From positions 31,029 through 95,028 of the forward strand of contig JAFDMF010000003.1 of NCBI GenBank assembly GCA_019306065.1: 64,000 nucleotides of DNA. Reading direction: 5' to 3'. This DNA is from Deltaproteobacteria bacterium. Lineage in GTDB: Bacteria > Desulfobacterota > Desulfobacteria > Desulfobacterales > JAFDMD01. Shown here piece after piece: positions 17,030 to 26,896 of the stretch. The notes beneath the pieces were generated by a model. The model worked only from the letters and a program-made list of their open reading frames with translations. It was not told the origin of the DNA and did no database searches. How positions within the stretch are numbered: position 1 is the first letter of the stretch; the number at the start of each line of letters is the position of its first letter. The translations under genes and the position numbers were made by a program.

Positions 17030-19888
17030 ATGACGATAAATAAAGAGTTATTACAAGAAGCCGAAGAAAAGCTTAATTCTTTTAAAAATCTGTTAAAGGA
17101 TGAAAAAGAGATTTTTCTTTTTGAAAAGATTAAAGAGGATTTAAAAAAAGTTTTTGTATCAAGCGATTTTATATATAAAAATTTTTTAAAAAATCCGCAT
17201 AACTTAAAATGGGCGAAACGGTTTTGCAATTTTGATAATAAGATTGATTTTTTCAACTATGGTAAGGCGCTTTCTTGTATGTTATCGGATAGCGAATCCG
17301 AAGAAAGCTTTGCGAAAAAGATAAGAATATTTCGGATTAAAGAGACTGTAAAAATAGGGTTTGCGGATATAATCGGTAGGTTTGATCTTTTTAAAACAAT
17401 AAAAAGGTTATCTGCGCTTGCGGATGTAATTATAGAAAAAACCGTTGATTTTTTATATCTGCGATATTGTCTGATATACGGGGTTCCGCAATCCGAAAGC
17501 TCCAGAAGACAGTTTCCGGTAGTTTTGGGGATGGGAAAACTCGGAGGAAAAGAGCTTAATTTTTCTTCCGATATAGACCTTATTTTTGCATATCACAAAG
17601 ATGGGCGGACAAATGGAGAGGAAAAATTTGTAACAAACAGAGAGTTTTTTACAAAACTTTTTACAAAGTTAATAGAGATACTTGATAATTTTACGGATGA
17701 CGGTTTTGTTTTCAGAGTGGATATGCGCCTTCGACCTTACGGGGAAAACGGACCTATAGTTATGAGTTTTGACGCTACGGAAGATTATTATCAGACCGAA
17801 GGCAGAGAATGGGAGCGATACGCTTTTATAAAAGCAAGAGTTTGCGCGGGAGATAAAAAGGCGGGGACAAAACTTCTTAAAAGGCTGTATCCTTTTATAT
17901 ATAGAAAGTATCTTGATTACGGAACAATCGAATCTTTGCGGGGGATGAAAGATAAAATAGATGCTCAAGCGGCAAAAAAAGGATTTGAAAATAATATAAA
18001 GCTTGGAAAAGGGGGAATTCGGGAGATAGAATTTTTCGGGCAGATTTTTCAGCTTATAAGAGGCGGAATAGATGCGGATCTGCAAAAAAGAGATATTTGC
18101 GCTATACTTAGATTGTTGGAACAAAAAGAATATATTACAAAAGAAGCGGCGAATTCTCTTGTTTGCGCTTATATTTTTTTGCGTAATACAGAGCATAGAT
18201 TACAAGAGTTTGCAGACGCCAGAGCTCATAGTATTCCGACAGAAGATATGCGGCTTACCCGTCTTGCTTATTCCCTTAATTTTTCGGATACCTCCGATTT
18301 TTTGTCCGCTTTAAATAAGCATAGAAAAAATGTTCGTTTCTATTTTTCAACCCTTCTTTTTCCGGAAAAAAAAGATACGAGCAAAAATGATAACCTTGTA
18401 GAAAAAGAGTTGAAATACCTTTGGGAAAAATTAGAAGACGGGCAAGAATCGTTTAATATTTTAAAAAAAGTCGGATATGAAAAACCGGACGAAATCTATA
18501 AACTTCTTAAAGGATTAAAAAAAGATATTTTTTCGGAAGCGGTAAGCGTAAAAGGAAAAGCAAGACTTATAAAGCTTATACCCGCGCTTTTGATAGAAGC
18601 TTCCGATCTGGCGGAGCCGGATATAACCTTAAAACGAATCTTTTTGCTTATAAAAATAATTATAAAACGAACCTGTTACCTGTCCTTATTTTTGGAAAAT
18701 CCTAACGCTTTAAAACAGCTTATAAAACTTGCGGATGCCAGCTCTTGGATTATAAGCTTATTAACAAAACATCCGCTGCTTTTAGACGAGCTTATAGATC
18801 ATAGAACCCTTTACGCGCCGCCCCGAAAAGCCGATTTTAAAAAAGAGCTTAATTTTCGTATAAGCCGTTTTGCGCCGGATGATATTGAAAGCCAGATGGA
18901 TGAAGCAAGAATATTTCAACAGGCTAATATGTTAAGAGTAGCCGCCGCAGAGGTTACCAATATAATTCCCGTAAAAGAAGCAAGTTATAAGCTTTGCGAA
19001 ATAGCGGATACCCTGTTAGAAAAAGTATTAGATGTTTTGTGGAAACAGCTTACCGCAAAATACGGCGCGCCAAGCTGCGTAATGGACGAAAAAATATGCG
19101 ATAAAGGATTTGTCGTAATAGCTTACGGAAAACTGGGCGGAGAGGAGCTCAGTTATGGCTCCGATCTTGATATGGTATTTTTGCATTCAGGAGAAAAAGA
19201 GCAGACATTCGGAGATAATTCGGCTTTTTTTTCCAGACTTGGTCAAAGAACCCTACATTTTTTATCTTCTCGCACAAGCGCGGGAATCTTATATGAAACA
19301 GATATGAGACTTCGTCCTTCAGGGGCTTCCGGTCTTTTGGTAAGCCATATAGATTCCTTTAAAGAGTATCAGGAAAACCAAGCATGGACATGGGAGCATC
19401 AAGCATTAGTCCGCGCAAGACCGGTTACGGGAAATCTGATTCTTTTTGAAAAATTCAATCTAATAAGAAAAGAGATTCTATCCAAAAAGCGAGATAAAGA
19501 AAAGCTTACAAAAGATATTATTGGTATGAGAGAGCGCATAAGAGAAGAAACAATATATAAAAAACAAGATGTGTTCGATTTAAAGCAGGGTTTTGGCGGA
19601 ATTGTAGATATTGAATTCCTAATTCAGTATCTTGTTTTATTACATGCCTTTTTTTATCCTAACCTGTTAGAAGATACAAATAATATAAAATTTATCCAAC
19701 GCTTTGAAAAAATAGGAATATTGAGCTCCGATCATGCCAAAACCCTTAAAAAAGGTTATACCGCATACAGAGCGGCTATTCATAGATTAAATTTTGCCGA
19801 AAAAAAAGGATTAGTTAATGCCGGCGATTTTAAAACAATGAGAAAAGAAATTATAAAAATATGGGAGCATTTTTTAGTTCCCGTATAA
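17030..19888 (+). CDS. glnE: Bifunctional glutamine synthetase adenylyltransferase/deadenylase
   Basis: 952 residues, the normal size. It adds AMP to, and removes it from, glutamine synthetase subunits in response to PII and glutamine. It has two nucleotidyltransferase halves. The N-terminal deadenylase centre is GMGKLGGKELNFSSDIDLIF (about 165-184), followed by VDMRLRPYGENGPIV and a long helical region (KGGIREIEFFGQ). The C-terminal adenylylase centre is GKLGGEELSYGSDLDMVF, followed by TDMRLRPSGASGLLV. Both acidic pairs are present. The final codons Val-Pro-Val-stop lie inside a dispersed repeat (19877-19968), so the original C-terminus may have been replaced by a few residues. Confidence 0.97.
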   Translation: MTINKELLQEAEEKLNSFKNLLKDEKEIFLFEKIKEDLKKVFVSSDFIYKNFLKNPHNLKWAKRFCNFDNKIDFFNYGKALSCMLSDSESEESFAKKIRIFRIKETVKIGFADIIGRFDLFKTIKRLSALADVIIEKTVDFLYLRYCLIYGVPQSESSRRQFPVVLGMGKLGGKELNFSSDIDLIFAYHKDGRTNGEEKFVTNREFFTKLFTKLIEILDNFTDDGFVFRVDMRLRPYGENGPIVMSFDATEDYYQTEGREWERYAFIKARVCAGDKKAGTKLLKRLYPFIYRKYLDYGTIESLRGMKDKIDAQAAKKGFENNIKLGKGGIREIEFFGQIFQLIRGGIDADLQKRDICAILRLLEQKEYITKEAANSLVCAYIFLRNTEHRLQEFADARAHSIPTEDMRLTRLAYSLNFSDTSDFLSALNKHRKNVRFYFSTLLFPEKKDTSKNDNLVEKELKYLWEKLEDGQESFNILKKVGYEKPDEIYKLLKGLKKDIFSEAVSVKGKARLIKLIPALLIEASDLAEPDITLKRIFLLIKIIIKRTCYLSLFLENPNALKQLIKLADASSWIISLLTKHPLLLDELIDHRTLYAPPRKADFKKELNFRISRFAPDDIESQMDEARIFQQANMLRVAAAEVTNIIPVKEASYKLCEIADTLLEKVLDVLWKQLTAKYGAPSCVMDEKICDKGFVVIAYGKLGGEELSYGSDLDMVFLHSGEKEQTFGDNSAFFSRLGQRTLHFLSSRTSAGILYETDMRLRPSGASGLLVSHIDSFKEYQENQAWTWEHQALVRARPVTGNLILFEKFNLIRKEILSKKRDKEKLTKDIIGMRERIREETIYKKQDVFDLKQGFGGIVDIEFLIQYLVLLHAFFYPNLLEDTNNIKFIQRFEKIGILSSDHAKTLKKGYTAYRAAIHRLNFAEKKGLVNAGDFKTMRKEIIKIWEHFLVPV

Positions 19889-19968
19889 AAAAGTCTTCTT
19901 TTATTCCAGCGGTTAAAATTTTGATTTGCCTTAAACTCAAACAAAATAAAACATTTTTTTACGAGAAC
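19877..19968. repeat. GTTCCCG / CGAGAAC-ended element, copy 2, overlapping the glnE stop
   Basis: Reads GTTCCCGTATAAAAAAG, CTTCTTTTATT, TTTTGATTTGCC, CTCAAACAAAATAAAAC and ends TTTTTTACGAGAAC. The motifs match copy 1 (14129-14218) in order. Its first nine bases encode the last three amino acids of GlnE and its TAA is the stop codon. Confidence 0.6.
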
Positions 19969-20178
19969 TATCTATACGGGTTTGATAGCAGCTAAAAATA
20001 AAAGATTTTTCTACGGAAGGCAAATTAGAAAATTTATTTTATTTTTGATTATTCCTGTTGTAATTTTTTGAAAAAAATATATATAACATTAGATTGTAAT
20101 TAGTTTACATAGAAAAAACTCGTTTTTACTTGATTTTAGCTAACAATCCAATGAATGATTTTATAAGAGAAAGTAATT

Positions 20179-21087
20179 TTGTCCAGCGGTATAAAAAAAA
20201 TAATTCCGAACTCAATTAAGCAAAATGATGTTGTAGGAATAGTTGCTCCGGCAAGCCCTTTTAATACAGAGGAGCTTTATAAAGGGGTTGAAATTATAAA
20301 ATCATTAGGATTTAAGGTAAATATTCCGCAAGATATTTTTTTTAAAAAAAAATATCTTGCAGGCGAAGACGCCAATAGAGCCCGCATTATAAACAAAATG
20401 TTTGCCGATAAAAACATAAAAGGAATTATGAGCGCAAAAGGAGGTTTCGGATCTATGCGGCTGCTGCCTTATATAGACTATCAAACCGCAAAAAAAAATC
20501 CGAAACTTTTTATAGGATTTAGCGACATATCCGCATTATTATCCGCATATTATACTTTTGCAGATATTATGACAGTCCATGGTCCTGTAGTTACATCTTT
20601 GGCTGCGCAAGATGCCGAAACAATAAAAAGCTTTTATGATACGGTTACTTTAAAATCGGATATAAATCTTAAAATTGAAAACGGAGTTGTTATAAAACAG
20701 GGAAAAAGCGAAGGTAGTATAGTGGGAGGCAACCTTGCCACCCTTTGTCATCTTGCTGGAACCGCTTATCAGCCCGATTTTAAAGACTGCATACTTTTTT
20801 TAGAAGATACGTCCGAAAAACCGTATAAAATAGATAGAATGCTTACTCATATAAAGTTTGCAGGTTATTTTAAACAAATATCCGGAATCCTACTCGGCTC
20901 TTTTGATAATTGCGGGCAGATTCAAGATATTTATCAGATAGTTGCCGATAAGTTTAAGAAAGAGAGTTTTCCGATATTGGCGGGCTTTAAAGCCGGACAC
21001 GATAAAACAAATCTGTCCTTTTTAATCGGAAGAAAGGCTTATTTAAACGCGGACGAAAAAAGATTATCTTTTGAGAATGTTTTATAA
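20179..21087 (+). CDS. LD-carboxypeptidase, peptidase family S66
   Basis: Cleaves the L-Lys/meso-DAP to D-Ala bond of murein tetrapeptides in the cytoplasm, for peptidoglycan recycling. 302 residues. NDVVGIVAPASPF opens the N-domain. The nucleophile is Ser115 in IGFSDISALL, with Glu209 (LFLEDTSEKPY) and His274 (FKAGHDKTNL) completing the expected triad. The start appears to be TTG at 20179, with AGAGAAAG just upstream; no ATG lies near the conserved N-terminus. It has no signal peptide, consistent with a recycling role. It precedes a serine hydrolase and mreB, a cell-wall neighbourhood. Confidence 0.9.
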   Translation: MSSGIKKIIPNSIKQNDVVGIVAPASPFNTEELYKGVEIIKSLGFKVNIPQDIFFKKKYLAGEDANRARIINKMFADKNIKGIMSAKGGFGSMRLLPYIDYQTAKKNPKLFIGFSDISALLSAYYTFADIMTVHGPVVTSLAAQDAETIKSFYDTVTLKSDINLKIENGVVIKQGKSEGSIVGGNLATLCHLAGTAYQPDFKDCILFLEDTSEKPYKIDRMLTHIKFAGYFKQISGILLGSFDNCGQIQDIYQIVADKFKKESFPILAGFKAGHDKTNLSFLIGRKAYLNADEKRLSFENVL

Positions 21088-21113
21088 AAAGAATAAAAAC
21101 TTCGCAACCAAAT

Positions 21114-21218
21114 TTAGATACAAAAAAGAATGATTATAAATGGGATATTTTATAAGAATACGATAGAGACGCTGTATGCAACTTTGTATTTCTGTCCCTT
21201 TGTATCTCTGTATCTTAT
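21114..21218. repeat. GATACA element between the S66 peptidase and the serine hydrolase
   Basis: One end reads TAGATACAAAAAAGAATGATT, the middle ATAGAGACGCTGTATGCAAC (decayed palindrome), and the other end CTTTGTATCTCTGTATCTTA. The two ends are inverted GATACA motifs. The element stops 3 bases before the next start codon, so that gene's ribosome-binding region is element-derived. Confidence 0.65.
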
Positions 21219-21221
21219 AAA

Positions 21222-22277
21222 ATGAGTTATAAAAATATAGACAAATTAATGTTCAAAGGATTAGACGAAGCGGTTTTTCCTGGAGCCGTTTTTTTTGCCG
21301 CGCAAAAAAAAAAGATACTTTTTTTTAATTCTTACGGATATGCGGATATATTTTCAAAAGAAAAAATGAGCAAAAAGACGATATTTGATCTGGCATCTTT
21401 AACCAAGCCTCTGGCTACGGCTTTGGCTATAGCCACGCTTATCGAAGATGGAAAAGCGGAATTTAATACCGCAATAAGCGAAATAATACCCGAATTTTAC
21501 GATAAAAATAAAAAAAAAATAACAATAGAAAATCTTCTTTATCATAATTCCGGGCTTTGCGCTTATAAACCGTATTATAAAATATTGGAAAAAGAATCGT
21601 ATTTAAAACGGAAAAAAGCATTGTTAAATATGATCTGCACAGAAACCCTTATTGCCGAACCCGGCAAAAAAGAGTTATACAGCGATGTAGGTTTTATGCT
21701 TTTGGCATTTGTAATAGAAGTTTTATCAGGGATGAAGTTTGAAGATTATATCTATAAAATTTATAAACCTTTTAATATAAAAATGTTTTTTACGGATGGC
21801 GGCAATAAAAAATTTGCTTCTACCGAAAAATGTTTTTGGAGAAAAAAAATATTAAAAGGGGTTGTCCATGACCAAAACGCTTACATAATAGGCGGAGCCT
21901 ACGGACATGCGGGGCTTTTCGGATGCGCCGAGGATATTTATAATCTTATTTGTATCTTAATTTCAATATATAAAGGATGCGCATCCTCTTTTTTAAAACA
22001 AAAAACGGTTATTAAGCTTTTTAAACGAAATACTAACGGAACAAGAAGTCTCGGCTTTGATATGCCGAGCGGCGAGGGTGCAAGCTGCGGCAAACATTTT
22101 TCGGCAAATTCAGTAGGACATCTCGGATATACAGGCGTCTCTTTTTGGGCAGATATTAATAAAGAAGCGGTTGTTATTCTGCTTGCCAACCGAATCCATC
22201 CTTATTCTTCTAATCAAAAAATAAGAAATTTCAGACCGTTGTTACATAATGCGGTGATGATGAATTTATCAATTTAA
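21222..22277 (+). CDS. Serine hydrolase of the class C beta-lactamase / DD-peptidase fold
   Basis: 351 residues. The active-site SxxK is Ser59-Leu-Thr-Lys62 in FDLASLTKPLATAL. The second motif is Tyr153-Ser-Asp155 (ELYSDVGFML), in place of YxN, and HLGYTGVSFWAD near the C-terminus supplies the third motif region. Such proteins act as amidases, esterases or DD-peptidases. Pairing with an LD-carboxypeptidase and the mre cluster suggests a cell-wall role (inference). No signal peptide is visible, so it is probably cytoplasmic. The ATG at 21222 has no Shine-Dalgarno; ATG at 21249 is an alternative. Confidence 0.85.
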   Translation: MSYKNIDKLMFKGLDEAVFPGAVFFAAQKKKILFFNSYGYADIFSKEKMSKKTIFDLASLTKPLATALAIATLIEDGKAEFNTAISEIIPEFYDKNKKKITIENLLYHNSGLCAYKPYYKILEKESYLKRKKALLNMICTETLIAEPGKKELYSDVGFMLLAFVIEVLSGMKFEDYIYKIYKPFNIKMFFTDGGNKKFASTEKCFWRKKILKGVVHDQNAYIIGGAYGHAGLFGCAEDIYNLICILISIYKGCASSFLKQKTVIKLFKRNTNGTRSLGFDMPSGEGASCGKHFSANSVGHLGYTGVSFWADINKEAVVILLANRIHPYSSNQKIRNFRPLLHNAVMMNLSI

Positions 22278-22281
22278 TTAA

Positions 22282-23337
<1,056 letters not shown>

Positions 23338-23339
23338 TT

Positions 23340-24215
23340 ATGTTTACAAAAAAAAGAATAATAGTTATCGCAACCTTCTTTCTAATCATTCTGCCGGTTG
23401 TTATTCTTTCGTTATCATTTACATATCATTATACCTCTTTTAAGGACGGCAGGAATCTTTTTGTTTTTGTAGCGGCTCCTTTTCAAAAAGCTGTAGTAAC
23501 AACTACAAAATTCGGACGAGACATTTGGTCCGATTATTTCGCTCTGCTTTCCGTAGCTCAAGAAAATAAAGAGATTAAAAGAAAGTTAAACGAACTGGCT
23601 TCGCTTAATAACAGATTTTACGAATTAAAAACTTCATACGCACGGCTTGTAAAACTTTTGAATTTTAAAAAAGAAACCCCCTATAAAAAGTTAATTGCCT
23701 CAAGAGTAATAGGAAAAGATTCCTCTCAGTGGTTTAAAACAGTCCTGATAGATAAAGGCAAAAAGGACGGCGTCAAAAGAGGAATGCCGGTTATAGCGCC
23801 GGAAGGAGCGGTAGGACAAATTACAGACATATTTACTCATAATTCCAGAGTTCTGCTTATAACCGGACAAAACAGCGCTGTTGACGCTATAATACAGCGG
23901 ACTCGGGCAAGAGGAATATTAAAAGGAAAAGGCTTTGATGAAGAGTGCGCTTTGGAATATGTTCTTAGAAAAAATGACGTTCGTATAAAAGATGTTGTTA
24001 TATCTTCCGGGATGGACGGAATATTTCCAAAAGGATTAATGATAGGCATCGTATCGGATGTAACCAAAAATCATTCCGAAGTTTTTCAACAAGTATCTGT
24101 TTCCTGTTACGTTGATTTTGAAAAGCTTGAAGAGGTGTTAATAATAGATACTTCCGTCGTTGATATAAGAAACTTCCAAAATTATGCCGGAGAAAGAAGC
24201 CGGTTTTCAAGATGA
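23340..24215 (+). CDS. mreC: Rod shape-determining protein MreC
   Basis: Periplasmic scaffold linking MreB to the elongation peptidoglycan synthases. 291 residues: one N-terminal membrane span (about 8-28, IIVIATFFLIILPVVIL), a coiled coil (about 70-110), then the two-barrel domain with ASRVIGKDSSQWFKTVLIDK, GVKRGMPVIAPEGAVGQI and GMDGIFPKGLMIG. It starts 2 bases after mreB and overlaps mreD by 4 bases. Confidence 0.97.
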   Translation: MFTKKRIIVIATFFLIILPVVILSLSFTYHYTSFKDGRNLFVFVAAPFQKAVVTTTKFGRDIWSDYFALLSVAQENKEIKRKLNELASLNNRFYELKTSYARLVKLLNFKKETPYKKLIASRVIGKDSSQWFKTVLIDKGKKDGVKRGMPVIAPEGAVGQITDIFTHNSRVLLITGQNSAVDAIIQRTRARGILKGKGFDEECALEYVLRKNDVRIKDVVISSGMDGIFPKGLMIGIVSDVTKNHSEVFQQVSVSCYVDFEKLEEVLIIDTSVVDIRNFQNYAGERSRFSR

Positions 24216-24718
24216 TTATAATATTAAGCTTTACGATAGGACTTTTCTTAACAGTATCGCGAACAGCATATCTGCCGTCTTTCGGCTTATTCCAATACCT
24301 TTTTGATTCCAACATCTCATTAATCATTGCCGCTTTTCTTTTCGGGGAAAAAAAAGACGGCTATATAATAGCGGTTATATTAGGGCTCATAACAGACAAT
24401 CTATCAGGAGGACCTTTCGGCATATATTTATTGTCTTATATATGGACAATCATAATTACCCAAATAATCTCTTTATATCTGCAAAAAGAAAGTCTTCTTA
24501 TAATCTGGGCGGCTACATCAGCCTGCATTATCATACAAAATATTTCCATATATTTTATGCGGGAAGGCCTATTTTTTACCGAAATATTTACCGTGCTTTT
24601 AAAACAGATAGCTATAGGACTCTTTTTATTCCCTTTATTAATATTATTAATAAAACATATTTTTAGACATTTTACCAGTTTAAATCGGAAATCTCGGAAA
24701 ATATCAGGTGAATCTTAA
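24212..24718 (+). CDS. mreD: Rod shape-determining protein MreD
   Basis: Small polytopic inner-membrane protein of the elongasome, 168 residues with about five hydrophobic spans. FLFGEKKDGYIIAVILGLIT and the following NLSGGPFGIYLLSYI match the MreD family region around the conserved DxxSG...G motif. It overlaps mreC by 4 bases and mrdA by 11. Sequence conservation in MreD is always low, so position supports the call as much as motifs do. Confidence 0.93.
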   Translation: MIIILSFTIGLFLTVSRTAYLPSFGLFQYLFDSNISLIIAAFLFGEKKDGYIIAVILGLITDNLSGGPFGIYLLSYIWTIIITQIISLYLQKESLLIIWAATSACIIIQNISIYFMREGLFFTEIFTVLLKQIAIGLFLFPLLILLIKHIFRHFTSLNRKSRKISGES

Positions 24719-26543
24719 TATAAAAAATTCGGATATAGGATGGCATAAAAAAAGAGTCGAAAAAGCTGCCATATTGATATTGGCGGCGTTTTTCGTGCTG
24801 ATTATAAGACTTTTTTATCTTCAGGTTATCAAAGGCGAAAAATTTGAAGAGCTTTCCAGAAACAACCGTATCAGGCTACAGCAAATCCCCCCGATCAGAG
24901 GGCTAATTTATGATAGAGATGGAAAACTTTTAGTTGATAACAGACCCTCTTTCGATATAAGCATAATCTCCAAAGATGCCGCGCCGTTAAAACAGACATT
25001 GGCAAACCTTGCCCGATACATTAATATACCGGCGGACCATTTAATGGAAAAAATAAAAAAAGAAAAAGGAATCGCCTCTTATAAGCCCATTGTTTTAAAA
25101 ACCGACATTGACAGAGATATGCTCGCGGCAATCGAAGTCAACAAATTCAATCTTCCCGGCGTAGTTTTAACCGTTAGTTTAAAAAGAAATTATATCTATG
25201 AAGACTGTGCGGCTCATCTGATAGGTTATTTGGGCGAAATAGGCGCGGCAAAACTTAAAGATAAAAAATATTCTGATTTTAAACCCGGCGATTTTATAGG
25301 CAAATTCGGAGTAGAAAAAAAATACGAAGATTTTTTAAGAGGCAAAAGAGGAGGCAGGCAAATAGAAGTGAATGCAAAAGGGCAAATGATAAAAGTGTTA
25401 AATACTGTTAAGGCCAAGTTAGGAGATAACCTATATTTAACCATAAATCTGCCCTTACAGCTGAAAGCCGAAGAACTATTAAAAAATAAAGCCGGAGCAA
25501 TAGTCGCAATAAACCCTAATACCGGCGAAATACTTGCTATTGCAAGCAGCCCGGCGTTCAACCAGAACGATTTTGTAAAAAGCATGTCCCATCATAAATG
25601 GCGCTCTTTAATCGAAAACAAATTAAAGCCCATGGTAAATAAAGCGGTACAAGGGGAATATCCGCCCGGCTCCGTATATAAAATAATAACGGCAGCGGCA
25701 GCTTTGGAAGAAGGAATAATCAACCCCGAAACAAAATTTCGATGTTCCGGCAAACTACAATACGGTAACAGAACATACAGATGTTGGAAAAAAAAAGGAC
25801 ACGGCGCAATTAAAGTGGAAGATGCAATTGCCGAATCCTGCGACGTGTTCTTTTATGAAATCGGACAAAGATTAGGAGTTGACAAACTCGCCAAATATGC
25901 CAAAGCTTTTGGACTCGGAATACCTACAGGTATAGAATTAGACAGCGAGGCTGCCGGATTAGTTCCTACTTCTACTTGGAAAAAACGTAAAATAGGCAGA
26001 AATTGGCAGAGCGGAGAAACCCTTTCCGTTTCCATAGGGCAAAGCTACAACCTTACAACTCCGCTTCAGATTGCGGTTATGACCGCGGCGATTGCAAACG
26101 GAGGAATAAGATACAAACCCATAATAGTAAAAAAAGTTTGCGAGGCAGACGGAACAGTTATAAAATATAACGCTTCCCAAGCAACAGGCAGACTGCCCAT
26201 TTCCGATTATACGATAAACATCATTAAAAACGGACTTTTTAAAGTGGTAAATTCCGGACGCGGAACCGCCAGATTGATATTTTTTCCGAAAATAGCCATT
26301 AGCGGCAAAACAGGAACTTCGCAAGTGGCAAGCAGCAAAGAAGAAGATGAAGACGTGGTTAAAGAATACCATCTAAGACCCCATGCTTGGTTTGCGGCGT
26401 ATGCGCCGTCCGATAATCCTGAAATTGCGGTTTCCGTATTTGTAGAACATGGAGAACACGGCTCCCGTGCAGCTGCACCGCTTGCAAAAGAGGTAATAAA
26501 ACAATACTTGAGTGAAAAAGAGATGCCAGATTTAAGAAGATAA
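24708..26543 (+). CDS. mrdA: Penicillin-binding protein 2 (transpeptidase)
   Basis: Elongation-specific DD-transpeptidase partnering RodA. 611 residues from GTG at 24708. Membrane anchor at about 18-38, then the pedestal domain (NRIRLQQIPPIRGLIYDRDG). Catalytic motifs: Ser322-Val-Tyr-Lys325 in YPPGSVYKIITAAAAL, SxN-type SCDVFFYEIGQRLG, and KTG at 534-536 in AISGKTGTSQVAS. CWKKKGHGAIKVEDAI is typical of PBP2. It overlaps mreD. In most relatives rodA follows directly; here 353 bases intervene. Confidence 0.97.
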   Translation: MNLNIKNSDIGWHKKRVEKAAILILAAFFVLIIRLFYLQVIKGEKFEELSRNNRIRLQQIPPIRGLIYDRDGKLLVDNRPSFDISIISKDAAPLKQTLANLARYINIPADHLMEKIKKEKGIASYKPIVLKTDIDRDMLAAIEVNKFNLPGVVLTVSLKRNYIYEDCAAHLIGYLGEIGAAKLKDKKYSDFKPGDFIGKFGVEKKYEDFLRGKRGGRQIEVNAKGQMIKVLNTVKAKLGDNLYLTINLPLQLKAEELLKNKAGAIVAINPNTGEILAIASSPAFNQNDFVKSMSHHKWRSLIENKLKPMVNKAVQGEYPPGSVYKIITAAAALEEGIINPETKFRCSGKLQYGNRTYRCWKKKGHGAIKVEDAIAESCDVFFYEIGQRLGVDKLAKYAKAFGLGIPTGIELDSEAAGLVPTSTWKKRKIGRNWQSGETLSVSIGQSYNLTTPLQIAVMTAAIANGGIRYKPIIVKKVCEADGTVIKYNASQATGRLPISDYTINIIKNGLFKVVNSGRGTARLIFFPKIAISGKTGTSQVASSKEEDEDVVKEYHLRPHAWFAAYAPSDNPEIAVSVFVEHGEHGSRAAAPLAKEVIKQYLSEKEMPDLRR

Positions 26544-26896
26544 TTTAAAAATTATAAACAAAATCAAATCCCATCAGATATAACTTCTGTCAAGGCTATA
26601 ATTTTCGCTTCTTTTCGAGGAATTCTTTTGCTCATTTTTACCACCTTTTAATTGTTTGTTTAATAGATTTATTAATTGCAGCCGTCCAACATATAACTGC
26701 AGCTCTGCAATTGGCAATTGTCGCAATCTATTGAAACGCCTATAACTATGTTATAGATACAAAAAAGAATGAGACTATAGAACAACTTTATTCTTTACTT
26801 ATTATTTTTTTAAGCATATCTTATGTTCGATTTTTGAGTTTTATTGTATAGACGGCTTATATATAATTATCGGTTTAAGAATAATTTTAAATAAAT
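26544..26896. other. 353-base gap interrupting the mrdA-rodA junction
   Basis: Holds a 23-codon minus-strand frame with an excellent ribosome-binding site (listed separately), a partial GATACA element at 26754-26780 (TAGATACAAAAAAGAATGA), and an AATAGATT ... AATCTATT inverted pair at about 26661-26735 flanking AATTGCAG and GCAATTG segments. The last 100 bases are AT-rich and probably carry the rodA leader. It looks like inserted or decayed material, not a designed operon spacer. Confidence 0.5.
26564..26635 (-). CDS. 23-residue peptide or truncated gene start with a strong ribosome-binding site
   Basis: ATG at 26635 to TGA at 26564. It reads MSKRIPRKEAKIIALTEVIS and then DGI. AAAGGTGG lies 5 bases before the ATG, among the best Shine-Dalgarno matches in the window. 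The charged, helical N-terminus looks like the start of a longer protein whose remainder has been lost. I do not recognise a family. Confidence 0.35.
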   Translation of the reverse strand: MSKRIPRKEAKIIALTEVISDGI

